From NCBI GenBank assembly GCA_022826965.1, contig JAJDTU010000013.1:248001-312000 (forward strand): a DNA stretch of 64,000 nt, given 5' to 3'. The position numbers and the translations under genes were made by a program. A model generated the notes under the pieces. That model worked only from the letters and a program-made list of their open reading frames with translations, was not told the origin of the DNA and did not search any database. Source of the stretch: Dehalococcoidia bacterium. Its GTDB lineage: Bacteria; Chloroflexota; Dehalococcoidia; Bin125. Of the stretch, positions 17,451-24,205 are shown in pieces. Position 1 is the first letter of the stretch, and each line of letters opens with the position of its first letter.

Positions 17451-18500
17451 TCAACGCGAAACTGAGCTTCGGACTCGCTTCCAGAGCGAACCCGACTCGT
17501 CCCCGGGATCACCGTCGACCCCCTGCGACACGAACCGGCTGACCCGATCGCGTTCGGCCAGCAGGCCTTGCGGTCGCCAGAGGAGGAACGCCACGATCAA
17601 CAGGCCGATCAGCAGTTGACGCACCTGGAAGACTCGGCTGCCCAGCCAGTCGGGCAGACTCTCCTGGATCAGCGGCGTGCCGAACCAGAAGAAGCCCACG
17701 ACCAGCGCGCCGACCACCACGCCTCGATGATTGCCGCTGCCGCCCACGATCAGCATCGTCCAGACGAAGAAGGTACCCAGCAGGTCGGAGAACGTCAGCG
17801 GCGAGATCGTCCCGCTGCGATGCGCGTAGATCGCGCCAGCCAGACCCATCAGCATCGAGCCGAGGATGAACGCGCCCATGCGGAAGCGCACGGTGTTCTT
17901 GCCGGAGGCCTTGGCCGTGTCTTCGTTGTCGCGAATCGCCCGCAGCGCCCGGCCCCACGGGGACGCCGTCGCCTGGGTGACCAACCAGTAGACCGCGCAG
18001 AGGATGACCAACGCAATCGCCAGCTCAACCCAGCGGTAGCCGCCGCCCGAGACTTCCTGCTCGAGGAATCCATCGATCCCGTTCAGACCGCGGCTGCGAT
18101 TGACCAGACCTTCGACCGAGTTGGCGATGCTGCGCAGGATCGCCGCAACGCCAATCGTGGCGATCGCGAGAAAGTCGTCGCGCAAGCGCAGTGTCGGGAT
18201 ACCGAGCAGCACGGCCAGCACCGCTCCGGCCACCATGGCAAACAGCCAGCCGACGGGAATCGGTATGCCCCAGCCCGCGACGTACGACTCCAACCCCTCG
18301 GGCGCGGGCAGCGTAAGCACGGCCGAGACGTACGCGCCGACCATGAAGAACGCGGCGACGCCGAAGTTGAGGATGCCGACGCTCCACTGGATGTTCAGTG
18401 CAAGTGCGAGAATCGCGAAGATGCTCACGGTCGTGAGGAAGCCGACCGTCCAGTTGACGGCCCCGTCGAATGTGACCAGCGTGACGATCAGTTGCTCCAC
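17451..18500 (-). CDS. livM: Branched-chain amino acid type ABC permease, LivM
   Basis: A 349-residue inner-membrane permease with about ten hydrophobic segments. Landmarks are LALNIQWSVGILNFGVAAFF at the N-terminus, LRLRDDFLAIATIG, the cytoplasmic coupling region GRALRAIRDNEDTAKASGKN, and GAIYAHRSGTISP. The C-terminal 30 residues are polar and extend beyond the usual family end. It is fourth in the livG-livF-livH-livM operon (12 bp after livH), with which the convergent binding-protein array presumably works. Confidence 0.94.
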   Translation of the reverse strand: MEQLIVTLVTFDGAVNWTVGFLTTVSIFAILALALNIQWSVGILNFGVAAFFMVGAYVSAVLTLPAPEGLESYVAGWGIPIPVGWLFAMVAGAVLAVLLGIPTLRLRDDFLAIATIGVAAILRSIANSVEGLVNRSRGLNGIDGFLEQEVSGGGYRWVELAIALVILCAVYWLVTQATASPWGRALRAIRDNEDTAKASGKNTVRFRMGAFILGSMLMGLAGAIYAHRSGTISPLTFSDLLGTFFVWTMLIVGGSGNHRGVVVGALVVGFFWFGTPLIQESLPDWLGSRVFQVRQLLIGLLIVAFLLWRPQGLLAERDRVSRFVSQGVDGDPGDESGSLWKRVRSSVSR

Positions 18501-18512
18501 CTCAACGCCCCC

Positions 18513-19427
18513 TCACCGCACTTGCCCGAAGAGGCCGCGCGGTCGCAGCAGCAGCACGACGATCACGATCACAAACGGCACACCGGGTTTGAGCCCGGTG
18601 TTGATCCACTGGGTCGACACTTCTTGAGCAATGCCCACCGTGAGCCCGCCAATCAGGGCTCCCCACGGATTTCCGATCCCACCCAGGATGACCGCTGCGA
18701 ACAGAGGCAGCAGGAGGCGGAACCCGGCGTCGAACCTCACCTCCGCCTGTAAGCCGAGCATGACTCCGGCGAGCGCCCCGAGGATGCCGGCGACAATCCA
18801 GGTCCCGATCCGGACGCGGTTGGTTTCGATCCCGGATGCCTCAGCCAGGTCCGGATTGTCGGAGGTCGCGCGCATCGCCTTGCCAAATCGGGTTCGATAC
18901 AGGAGCCAGTACAACAGCACGGCGGCCAGGACCGTGACGCCGACGATGAAGAACTGGTCGGGCTTGACCTTGATCCCACCCAGAATCTCGATCGCGGGAT
19001 GGATGCCCGGCGTATAGCGGAAGTTGGATGGACCCCAGATCAGCTGAATGACGGCGCGCAGCATGATCGAGATGCCCAGCGAGGCAATGGCGAAGACGAA
19101 AAAGCCGCCGCCGGCAGCGCGCAGTCGCCGAAACACGAGCCGTTCGAGGATGACCGAGAGCAAGGCCACGCCGATCATCGCGACCAGCAGGCCCACGACG
19201 AGTCCCCAGCCGAACGACAGCGAACCGAAGCGTCCGCCTGCGAAGCCGAGATTGGCGCCCTCGGCCGAGACGACGAAGAAGGCCAGGAACATGCCCCAGC
19301 CCATCTTGTCGCCGTGCGCGAAGTCTCCGATCCCGAGCACCCCAAAGACCAGCGTCAATCCCATCGCGCCCAGGGCAACGATCGATCCGACGATGATCCC
19401 GATCGTGACGAGCTGCGCGATCTCTAT
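18513..19427 (-). CDS. livH: Branched-chain amino acid type ABC permease, LivH (probable non-ATG start)
   Basis: A permease of about 304 residues. Family landmarks are GLTLVFGVLGIGDFAHG, FRRLRAAGGG, GKAMRATSDNPDLAEASGI and LLFAAVILGGIGNPWGALIGG. The first ATG is at 19364, but LivH homology (EIAQLVTIGIIVGSIVALGA, the first membrane helix) runs upstream of it with no ATG, GTG or TTG in frame. The most upstream plausible start is ATA at 19427, overlapping the livF stop as ATAG. The short form from 19364 (283 residues) would lose most of helix 1. Start confidence is low, gene identity high. Confidence 0.9.
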   Translation of the reverse strand: MEIAQLVTIGIIVGSIVALGAMGLTLVFGVLGIGDFAHGDKMGWGMFLAFFVVSAEGANLGFAGGRFGSLSFGWGLVVGLLVAMIGVALLSVILERLVFRRLRAAGGGFFVFAIASLGISIMLRAVIQLIWGPSNFRYTPGIHPAIEILGGIKVKPDQFFIVGVTVLAAVLLYWLLYRTRFGKAMRATSDNPDLAEASGIETNRVRIGTWIVAGILGALAGVMLGLQAEVRFDAGFRLLLPLFAAVILGGIGNPWGALIGGLTVGIAQEVSTQWINTGLKPGVPFVIVIVVLLLRPRGLFGQVR

Positions 19428-20185
19428 GTCAGGCCTCCCTCTTCGATCGTGAAGCCTTCACCATCGCCCTGGCCGAGGAAGGCTCTGCCGACATCGGCAC
19501 TGGTCAACATGTCCAGTCCTGTCCCTTCGAGCGCCTTGTCCCCGTCGACCATCACCACCGCACGATCCGACCAGACCAGGGCTTCGGTAGCGTTCTGCTC
19601 GACCATCAGGATGCCGACGCCGGACATGTGAATGTTGTAGATCCGGGCCAACAGCTCGCCGCGCGCGGCTGGCGAGAGCGCCGCGGTCGGCTCGTCGAGA
19701 CAGAGCATCACCGGATCGAGCATCAGCGCCCTGGCCATGGCCAGCATCTGGCGTTGCCCGCCCGAGAGACGGCTGGCGCGTTCGCGGGGACGGCCTTCGA
19801 GGTCGGGGAACATCGCCAGCACTTCGGCGATTCGCTCGCGCAGGCCGGTCTTGCGCATGTAGCCGCCCATCTCGAGGTTCTCGCGGATCGACATCGAGGT
19901 GAACACGTTGTCGACCTGCGGTACGTAGCCGACTCCTGATGCGATCATGCGCGGTGTCGACCAGCCGCTGACGTCTTCACCCTGAAACCAGCGACGACCG
20001 CGTTCGAACGGCAGCGCGCCCACGATCGCCTTGAGCAAGGTCGATTTGCCTGCTCCGTTCGGTCCAATGATCGTGAGAATCTCATCCTGGTACAGGTCGA
20101 GTGCGACGTCGTGGATGATGTCGATCCCGTCGACGTAGCCGCCGCTGAACTCTTCCACCTGCAACAACGGTGTGCGCTCGTTCAT
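19424..20185 (-). CDS. livF: Branched-chain amino acid type ABC transporter ATPase, LivF
   Basis: A 253-residue ABC ATPase. Walker A GPNGAGKST lies near residues 43-51, the LivF-typical VGYVPQ near 86, signature LSGGQRQMLAMARALM, Walker B LCLDEPTAALSP and a VEQN switch region in place of a histidine-containing THD. The ATG at 20185 overlaps the livG stop (ATGA). The open frame extends upstream over livG but that part is only a shadow of livG in another frame. It pairs with LivG to power LivH/LivM. Confidence 0.95.
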   Translation of the reverse strand: MNERTPLLQVEEFSGGYVDGIDIIHDVALDLYQDEILTIIGPNGAGKSTLLKAIVGALPFERGRRWFQGEDVSGWSTPRMIASGVGYVPQVDNVFTSMSIRENLEMGGYMRKTGLRERIAEVLAMFPDLEGRPRERASRLSGGQRQMLAMARALMLDPVMLCLDEPTAALSPAARGELLARIYNIHMSGVGILMVEQNATEALVWSDRAVVMVDGDKALEGTGLDMLTSADVGRAFLGQGDGEGFTIEEGGLT

Positions 20186-20955
20186 GTTGTCCGTTGTCCG
20201 CTCAGGTACGCGGCCTGCACCTCGGGGTTGGACAGCACATCGTCGGCCGAACCGACATCGAGCACCTGCCCCTGGGCCATCACGATGACGGGATCGCAGA
20301 GTTGTCGGACGAAATCGAGATTGTGCTCGATGATCAGGAAGGAGAGGCCGAGCCGTTCGCTCAGCTCCCGAATGTGTTGCGCCAGGCGGCGTACGAGGGC
20401 AGGATTGACACCGGCTCCAGGCTCGTCGAGCAGAATCATGCGCGGCTCGGCCATCAACGCTCTCGCCAGCTCCAGCAGTTTGCGTTGGCCGCCGGACAGC
20501 GCGCCGGCTCTCAGATACGCCTGATGTCCCAGCTGGGTCTGCTCGAGCACCTCGTGCGCCCGAGCCTCCAGCCGTTGCTCTTCCTCGCGGACCTTCCAGG
20601 GCACGAGCCAGTTGCGCCAGACCGCTTCGCCGGACTGCCGCTCGCCGGCCAGCATCAGGTTTTCGAGCACGGTCATCGTGTCGAGTTCCTGGGGGATTTG
20701 AAAGGTACGAACCAGTCCCTTGTCGAACATCCGGTGAGGCGGCAGGCCGGTCACGTCTTCGCCGGCGAAGAACACCTCGCCGCCGTCGGGTTTGAGAAAG
20801 CCGGCCACGCAGTTGAACGCGGTCGTCTTTCCCGCCCCGTTGGGGCCGATCATCCCCGCAATTTTGCCCTGTTCGACGTCGAAGGTGGCCCGATCGCAAG
20901 CCCGGAGACCGCCGAAGTGTTTATCCAGATCCCTGACCTGCAGCAAGGCCTCCAC
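20182..20955 (-). CDS. livG: Branched-chain amino acid type ABC transporter ATPase, LivG
   Basis: A 257-residue ABC ATPase. It has LDKHFGGLRACD at the N-terminus, Walker A GPNGAGKTT near 37-45, the LivG hallmark GLVRTFQIP (Q-loop), LSGGQRKLLELARALM and Walker B ILLDEPGAGVNP, then IIEHNLDFV with the switch histidine. It is first in the livG-livF-livH-livM operon and lies 18 bp downstream of the HIT-family gene on the same strand, which may share its promoter. Confidence 0.95.
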   Translation of the reverse strand: MEALLQVRDLDKHFGGLRACDRATFDVEQGKIAGMIGPNGAGKTTAFNCVAGFLKPDGGEVFFAGEDVTGLPPHRMFDKGLVRTFQIPQELDTMTVLENLMLAGERQSGEAVWRNWLVPWKVREEEQRLEARAHEVLEQTQLGHQAYLRAGALSGGQRKLLELARALMAEPRMILLDEPGAGVNPALVRRLAQHIRELSERLGLSFLIIEHNLDFVRQLCDPVIVMAQGQVLDVGSADDVLSNPEVQAAYLSGQRTT

Positions 20956-20973
20956 AGCAACAGCCTCAGCGCC

Positions 20974-21336
20974 TCACCCTGGCGGCCAGGTCAGCTGTCG
21001 ACCGCCCAGGACGTGCAGGTGCAGGTGCTCGACCGTCTGCCCGCCCGCCTCTCCAACATTCACGACGACGCGCCAGCCGTCCGCTTCCAGCCCCTCCTGC
21101 CTGGCCACAGCCTGGGCAACCTGCAACAGGTGACCCAACAACTCGGGTTCGGCCTGATCGGCCTGCTGCAGGCCCGATATCCCGGTCCTCGGGATCACCA
21201 GCACATGCGTCGGCGCCTGCGGATTCAGGTCGCGAAAGGCGATGCATTGCTCGTCCTCGTAGACGATGTCGGCCGGAATCTCGCCGCGCACGATCGCGCC
21301 GAAGACCGTATCGGACGAGCGTTCAGCGTCCTTCAC
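20974..21336 (-). CDS. HIT family (HINT-like) nucleotide hydrolase
   Basis: A 120-residue cytoplasmic HINT-type protein that cleaves nucleoside phosphoramidates or AMP conjugates. DTVFGAIVRGEIPADIVYED opens the domain and the catalytic triad HLHLHV closes it. The GTG start at 21336 was chosen because GGAGGGAGGAG directly precedes it and the family begins at this point; the open frame upstream is not homologous. A TACCCT -10 box at 21370 overlaps that of the divergent gpmA. Confidence 0.92.
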   Translation of the reverse strand: MKDAERSSDTVFGAIVRGEIPADIVYEDEQCIAFRDLNPQAPTHVLVIPRTGISGLQQADQAEPELLGHLLQVAQAVARQEGLEADGWRVVVNVGEAGGQTVEHLHLHVLGGRQLTWPPG

Positions 21337-21369
21337 CCGCTCCTCCCTCCACTGACAGCCAGCGACCGC

Positions 21370-21379
21370 AGGGTAGCCT
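21370..21379. promoter_or_regulatory. putative bidirectional -10 element (AGGGTAGCCT)
   Basis: One 10-bp sequence holds TAGCCT on the plus strand (21374-21379), 6 bp before the gpmA ATG, and TACCCT on the minus strand (21370-21375), giving the HIT-liv transcript a leader of about 25 bases. The arrangement is repeated almost exactly at 51548-51557. Confidence 0.55.
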
Positions 21380-21385
21380 GTGCCC

Positions 21386-22153
21386 ATGCCGCCTGACAGT
21401 ACGAACCCCAACCTGGTTCTCGTCCGGCACGGGCAGAGCCAGTGGAATCTCGAGAATCGATTCACCGGCTGGATCGACGTCGATCTGTCCGAGAGGGGCC
21501 AGGCCGAGGCGCGCAGCGCCGGTCGTCAGATTCATGAGGCCGGGATCGAGTTCGACGCGGCCTGGACATCGCTGTTGCAGCGGGCAATCCATACGCTCTG
21601 GATCATCCTTGACGAGATCGATGCGCCGTGGCTCGACGTAAGACGAGACTGGCGTCTGAACGAGCGCCACTACGGCGCGCTGCAAGGTCTGAACAAGGCG
21701 GAGACGGCGGCCGAACACGGGGACGAGCAGGTGCACATCTGGCGGCGCTCGTACGACATCCCGCCGCCGGCACTGGACGAAAACCATCCCGAGCATCCGC
21801 GACGGGACCGCAGATATCGGCACATCCCCACGACCGATCTGCCCGCCACCGAGTCGCTCAAGCTCACCCTCGAGCGGGTGATGCCGTGCTGGCAGGAAGA
21901 GATCGTTCCGGCGCTGCTCGACGGTCAACGACTCCTGATCGCCGCCCACGGCAACAGCATTCGCGCGATCGTCAAGCATCTTGAGTCGATCTCCGACGAG
22001 GAGATCACGGGTCTCAACGTCCCCACCGGTATGCCGCTCGCGTACACCCTGGACAGCGACCTGAATGTCCTGGACCGCCGCTACCTCGCCGGCGAAGAGG
22101 CCGCCGCCGAGGCGGCTGCCGCCGTCGCCGCTCAAGGCCGAGCTACGCCGTGA
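21386..22153 (+). CDS. gpmA: 2,3-bisphosphoglycerate-dependent phosphoglycerate mutase
   Basis: A 255-residue glycolytic enzyme interconverting 3- and 2-phosphoglycerate. [12 protein letters not shown] carries the phosphorylated histidine, [13 protein letters not shown] and [14 protein letters not shown] are gpmA-specific, and [15 protein letters not shown] supplies the second histidine. [11 protein letters not shown] matches the family end; an alanine-rich tail follows. ATG at 21386 lies 6 bp after TAGCCT with no Shine-Dalgarno, so translation is probably leaderless; GTG at 21380 is too close to the -10 to be the start. The 3' end overlaps the convergent oxidoreductase gene by 11 bp. Confidence 0.96.
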   Translation: MPPDSTNPNLVLVRHGQSQWNLENRFTGWIDVDLSERGQAEARSAGRQIHEAGIEFDAAWTSLLQRAIHTLWIILDEIDAPWLDVRRDWRLNERHYGALQGLNKAETAAEHGDEQVHIWRRSYDIPPPALDENHPEHPRRDRRYRHIPTTDLPATESLKLTLERVMPCWQEEIVPALLDGQRLLIAAHGNSIRAIVKHLESISDEEITGLNVPTGMPLAYTLDSDLNVLDRRYLAGEEAAAEAAAAVAAQGRATP

Positions 22154-23015
22154 CGGCGTCCTTGTACTGGCGAACCGCATCGATGTGCGCGTCGATGTCC
22201 GGGAGTCCGGCGTTCATCGTGGCGATGGAGATCGCCGTGGCTCCGAGTTCAACCCAGCTCTGCGCGTGCGATACCCAGAGCTCGGGGTTGCCGCCGCGGA
22301 ACTGAGCCTGCGGCTCCATCGGGAAGCTGTCCGGGTCGCGGCCGTTGTCGACGAGGTAGCCGCGCAGCGTATCGACCATCGCCGCCGAATCCGGGTTGGG
22401 CGGGCCGACCGGGAACCAGCCATCGCCGATCTTGGCCGTGCGGCGCAGTTGCAGATCGTGGCCGCCGCCGAACCAGACTTCAATCGGCTCCGTCGGACGA
22501 GGCTCGATGCCGGCAGCGTGAACCGTGTGAAACTCGCCGTCGAAGTCGACCAAGTGGTTCGACCACAGCGCGCGCATGAGCTCGATCTGCTCCTCCTGCC
22601 GGCGGCCGCGATTGCGGAAATTCTCGCCCAGCGCCTCGTACTCGACGTGGTTCCAGCCGCTGCCGACGCCGAGTCGGAAGCGGTTGCCCGAGAGCACACC
22701 AAGCTGGGCGGCCTGCTTGGCGACCAACGCCGTTTGACGCTGGGGCAGTACGAGGACGCAGGTTGCCAGCCCCAGGTTCCTTGTGCTGGCCGCGATGAAG
22801 CCCAGGGTCACGAAGACCTCGTGGAACGGATGCTCGTCCGTGTACGGACCCGTCATTCGATGCACGGACGGATCCGCGCCAAGGACGTGGTCGTAGATCA
22901 ACAGGTGGTCGAAGCCCATGCCCTCGACCGCCTGTGCAAAGTCGCCGATCGCGGACGGATCGTTGTCGATTTCATTGGTCGGAAGCACGGCTCCCAGGGT
23001 CAGATCGATAGCCAT
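22143..23015 (-). CDS. Luciferase-like (LLM class) F420-dependent oxidoreductase
   Basis: A 290-residue TIM-barrel oxidoreductase of the F420-type luciferase-like family. [10 protein letters not shown] opens it, then [68 protein letters not shown]. The start at 23015 matches the family; the longer open frame to 23201 is not homologous. A TACCCT -10 box at 23051-23056 gives it a leader of about 30 bases. It belongs to a different subfamily from the tandem pair near 9 kb. Substrate unknown. Confidence 0.9.
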   Translation of the reverse strand: MAIDLTLGAVLPTNEIDNDPSAIGDFAQAVEGMGFDHLLIYDHVLGADPSVHRMTGPYTDEHPFHEVFVTLGFIAASTRNLGLATCVLVLPQRQTALVAKQAAQLGVLSGNRFRLGVGSGWNHVEYEALGENFRNRGRRQEEQIELMRALWSNHLVDFDGEFHTVHAAGIEPRPTEPIEVWFGGGHDLQLRRTAKIGDGWFPVGPPNPDSAAMVDTLRGYLVDNGRDPDSFPMEPQAQFRGGNPELWVSHAQSWVELGATAISIATMNAGLPDIDAHIDAVRQYKDAVTA

Positions 23016-23050
23016 GTGTGTCTCTTTTCGGAATCGCAGCGGTTGTCGGC

Positions 23051-23056
23051 AGGGTA
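23051..23056 (-). promoter_or_regulatory. putative -10 box (TACCCT) of the 22143-23015 oxidoreductase
   Basis: TACCCT on the minus strand, 35 bp before the ATG at 23015. Fits the TANNCT pattern. Confidence 0.4.
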
Positions 23057-23104
23057 GCGTCGAGTTCGGAAATGGCCGGTTTGGCGGGTATTGACGGCGC
23101 CCCA

Positions 23105-23110
23105 TAGGCT
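23105..23110 (+). promoter_or_regulatory. putative -10 box (TAGGCT) of mcl
   Basis: TAGGCT, 26 bp before the mcl ATG, leaving a short leader of about 20 bases that carries the CCAGGAG ribosome site. No proper -35 box; a TTGACG lies only 8 bp upstream. Confidence 0.4.
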
Positions 23111-23136
23111 CTGGTTTGTATCCAGGAGTTCCAGCA

Positions 23137-24195
23137 ATGCCCACTCCCCGACAGTTCCTACGTCCTCTCGTGCTGGGAGCACCGGAGCCTCCAACCGACA
23201 TCCCGACCTACCCGTCGCGGATGATCCACTTTTTCGATCCGTCCAACGAGCGGATCCGCAATCGCCTGCCGCAACTCGCGCCGACCCTCGACATCCTGCT
23301 CGGCAACCTTGAGGACGCGATTCCTCCTTCGGCCAAGGAAGCAGCCCGCGCCGGTTTGATCGAGGTTGGCCGGACGCTGGATCTGGGAGCGACCAGGCTG
23401 TGGACGCGGGTCAACGCGGTCGACAGCCCCTGGTTCCTCGATGACATGCTCGAACTGACCGCGGAAATCGGCGACGTGTTGGACACGGTGATGTTGCCCA
23501 AGGTCAACGGGCCGGAGGAGATTCGCTTTCTCGATCTTCTGCTGGCCCAGCTTGAGGCCCGCAACGGCCTGAACCGGCCGATCCTGATTCACGCCATCCT
23601 CGAAACCGCGCAGGGCGTGTCCAACGTTGAGGCCATCGCCCAGGCCAGCCCGCGATTGCAGGGCATGAGCCTCGGACCCTCGGACCTCGCCGCGTCACGT
23701 CGCATGAAGACCACTCGTGTGGGCGGGCCGCATCCCGGCTATGTCGTGCGCACCGACGCCGACCCCGATGACGAGGCCGTCCCGCGCACCTCGTACATCC
23801 AGGATCCCTGGCATTACACGCTGGCGCGCATGATCGACGCCTGCGCTGCGAACGAAATCTACCCGTTCTACGGACCGTTCGGCGACTTCTCCGACCCGGT
23901 CGGATGCGAGGACCAGTTCCGCGCTGCTTTCATCCTCGGATGCGTCGGCGCCTGGACCTTGCATCCGAACCAGATCCCGATCGCCAAGGCCGTCTTCCGT
24001 CCCAATCCCGACGAGGTTGCGTTCGCTCGCCGCGTCGTGGCGGCGATGGAAGAGGCGGGCGGTTCAGGAGGCGTCGCGGTCGTCGACGGCAAGATGCAGG
24101 ACGATGCGACTTACAAGCAGTGCCAGGTTCTGCTCGACCTGGCGGAGATGCTGGCGGCCAAGGATCCGGAGCTGGCTGAGCTGTACGCAGACTGA
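23137..24195 (+). CDS. mcl: L-malyl-CoA/beta-methylmalyl-CoA lyase (HpcH/CitE superfamily)
   Basis: A 352-residue TIM-barrel lyase that cleaves malyl-CoA to acetyl-CoA and glyoxylate, and methylmalyl- or citramalyl-CoA analogues. It matches, from memory, the Chloroflexus malyl-CoA lyase almost end to end: LGAPEP, LLGNLEDAIP with the metal-binding glutamate/aspartate, MLPKVNGP, ILIHAILETAQG, SLGPSDLAASRRMKTTRVGG, HYTLARM, FYGPFGDF, PNQIPIAKAVF and DGKMQDDAT near the end. The ATG at 23137 follows CCAGGAG; a TTG at 23116 is less likely. Other 3-hydroxypropionate bicycle genes are not in the window, so its pathway is inferred: glyoxylate/propionyl-CoA or citramalate metabolism. Confidence 0.93.
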   Translation: MPTPRQFLRPLVLGAPEPPTDIPTYPSRMIHFFDPSNERIRNRLPQLAPTLDILLGNLEDAIPPSAKEAARAGLIEVGRTLDLGATRLWTRVNAVDSPWFLDDMLELTAEIGDVLDTVMLPKVNGPEEIRFLDLLLAQLEARNGLNRPILIHAILETAQGVSNVEAIAQASPRLQGMSLGPSDLAASRRMKTTRVGGPHPGYVVRTDADPDDEAVPRTSYIQDPWHYTLARMIDACAANEIYPFYGPFGDFSDPVGCEDQFRAAFILGCVGAWTLHPNQIPIAKAVFRPNPDEVAFARRVVAAMEEAGGSGGVAVVDGKMQDDATYKQCQVLLDLAEMLAAKDPELAELYAD

Positions 24196-24205
24196 GGTTC
24201 GCGAC

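Noticed and set aside
17568-18752. 394-residue open frame antisense to livM/livH
   Set aside because: Composition rich in Arg/Asp/His/Gln repeats without domains; it is the mirror of two strongly conserved membrane genes.
19424-19427. Sequencing error turning a livH ATG into ATA
   Set aside because: Changing that A to G would remove the livF stop (TAG to TGG), so a simple error does not explain the junction.
20186-20899. Upstream extension of livF giving a 491-residue protein
   Set aside because: The added part overlaps livG in another frame and has no homology; the ATGA junction at 20185 is the natural start.
22065-23057. 330-residue plus-strand frame opposite the luciferase-like gene
   Set aside because: Antisense shadow; the minus-strand protein has clear family motifs throughout.
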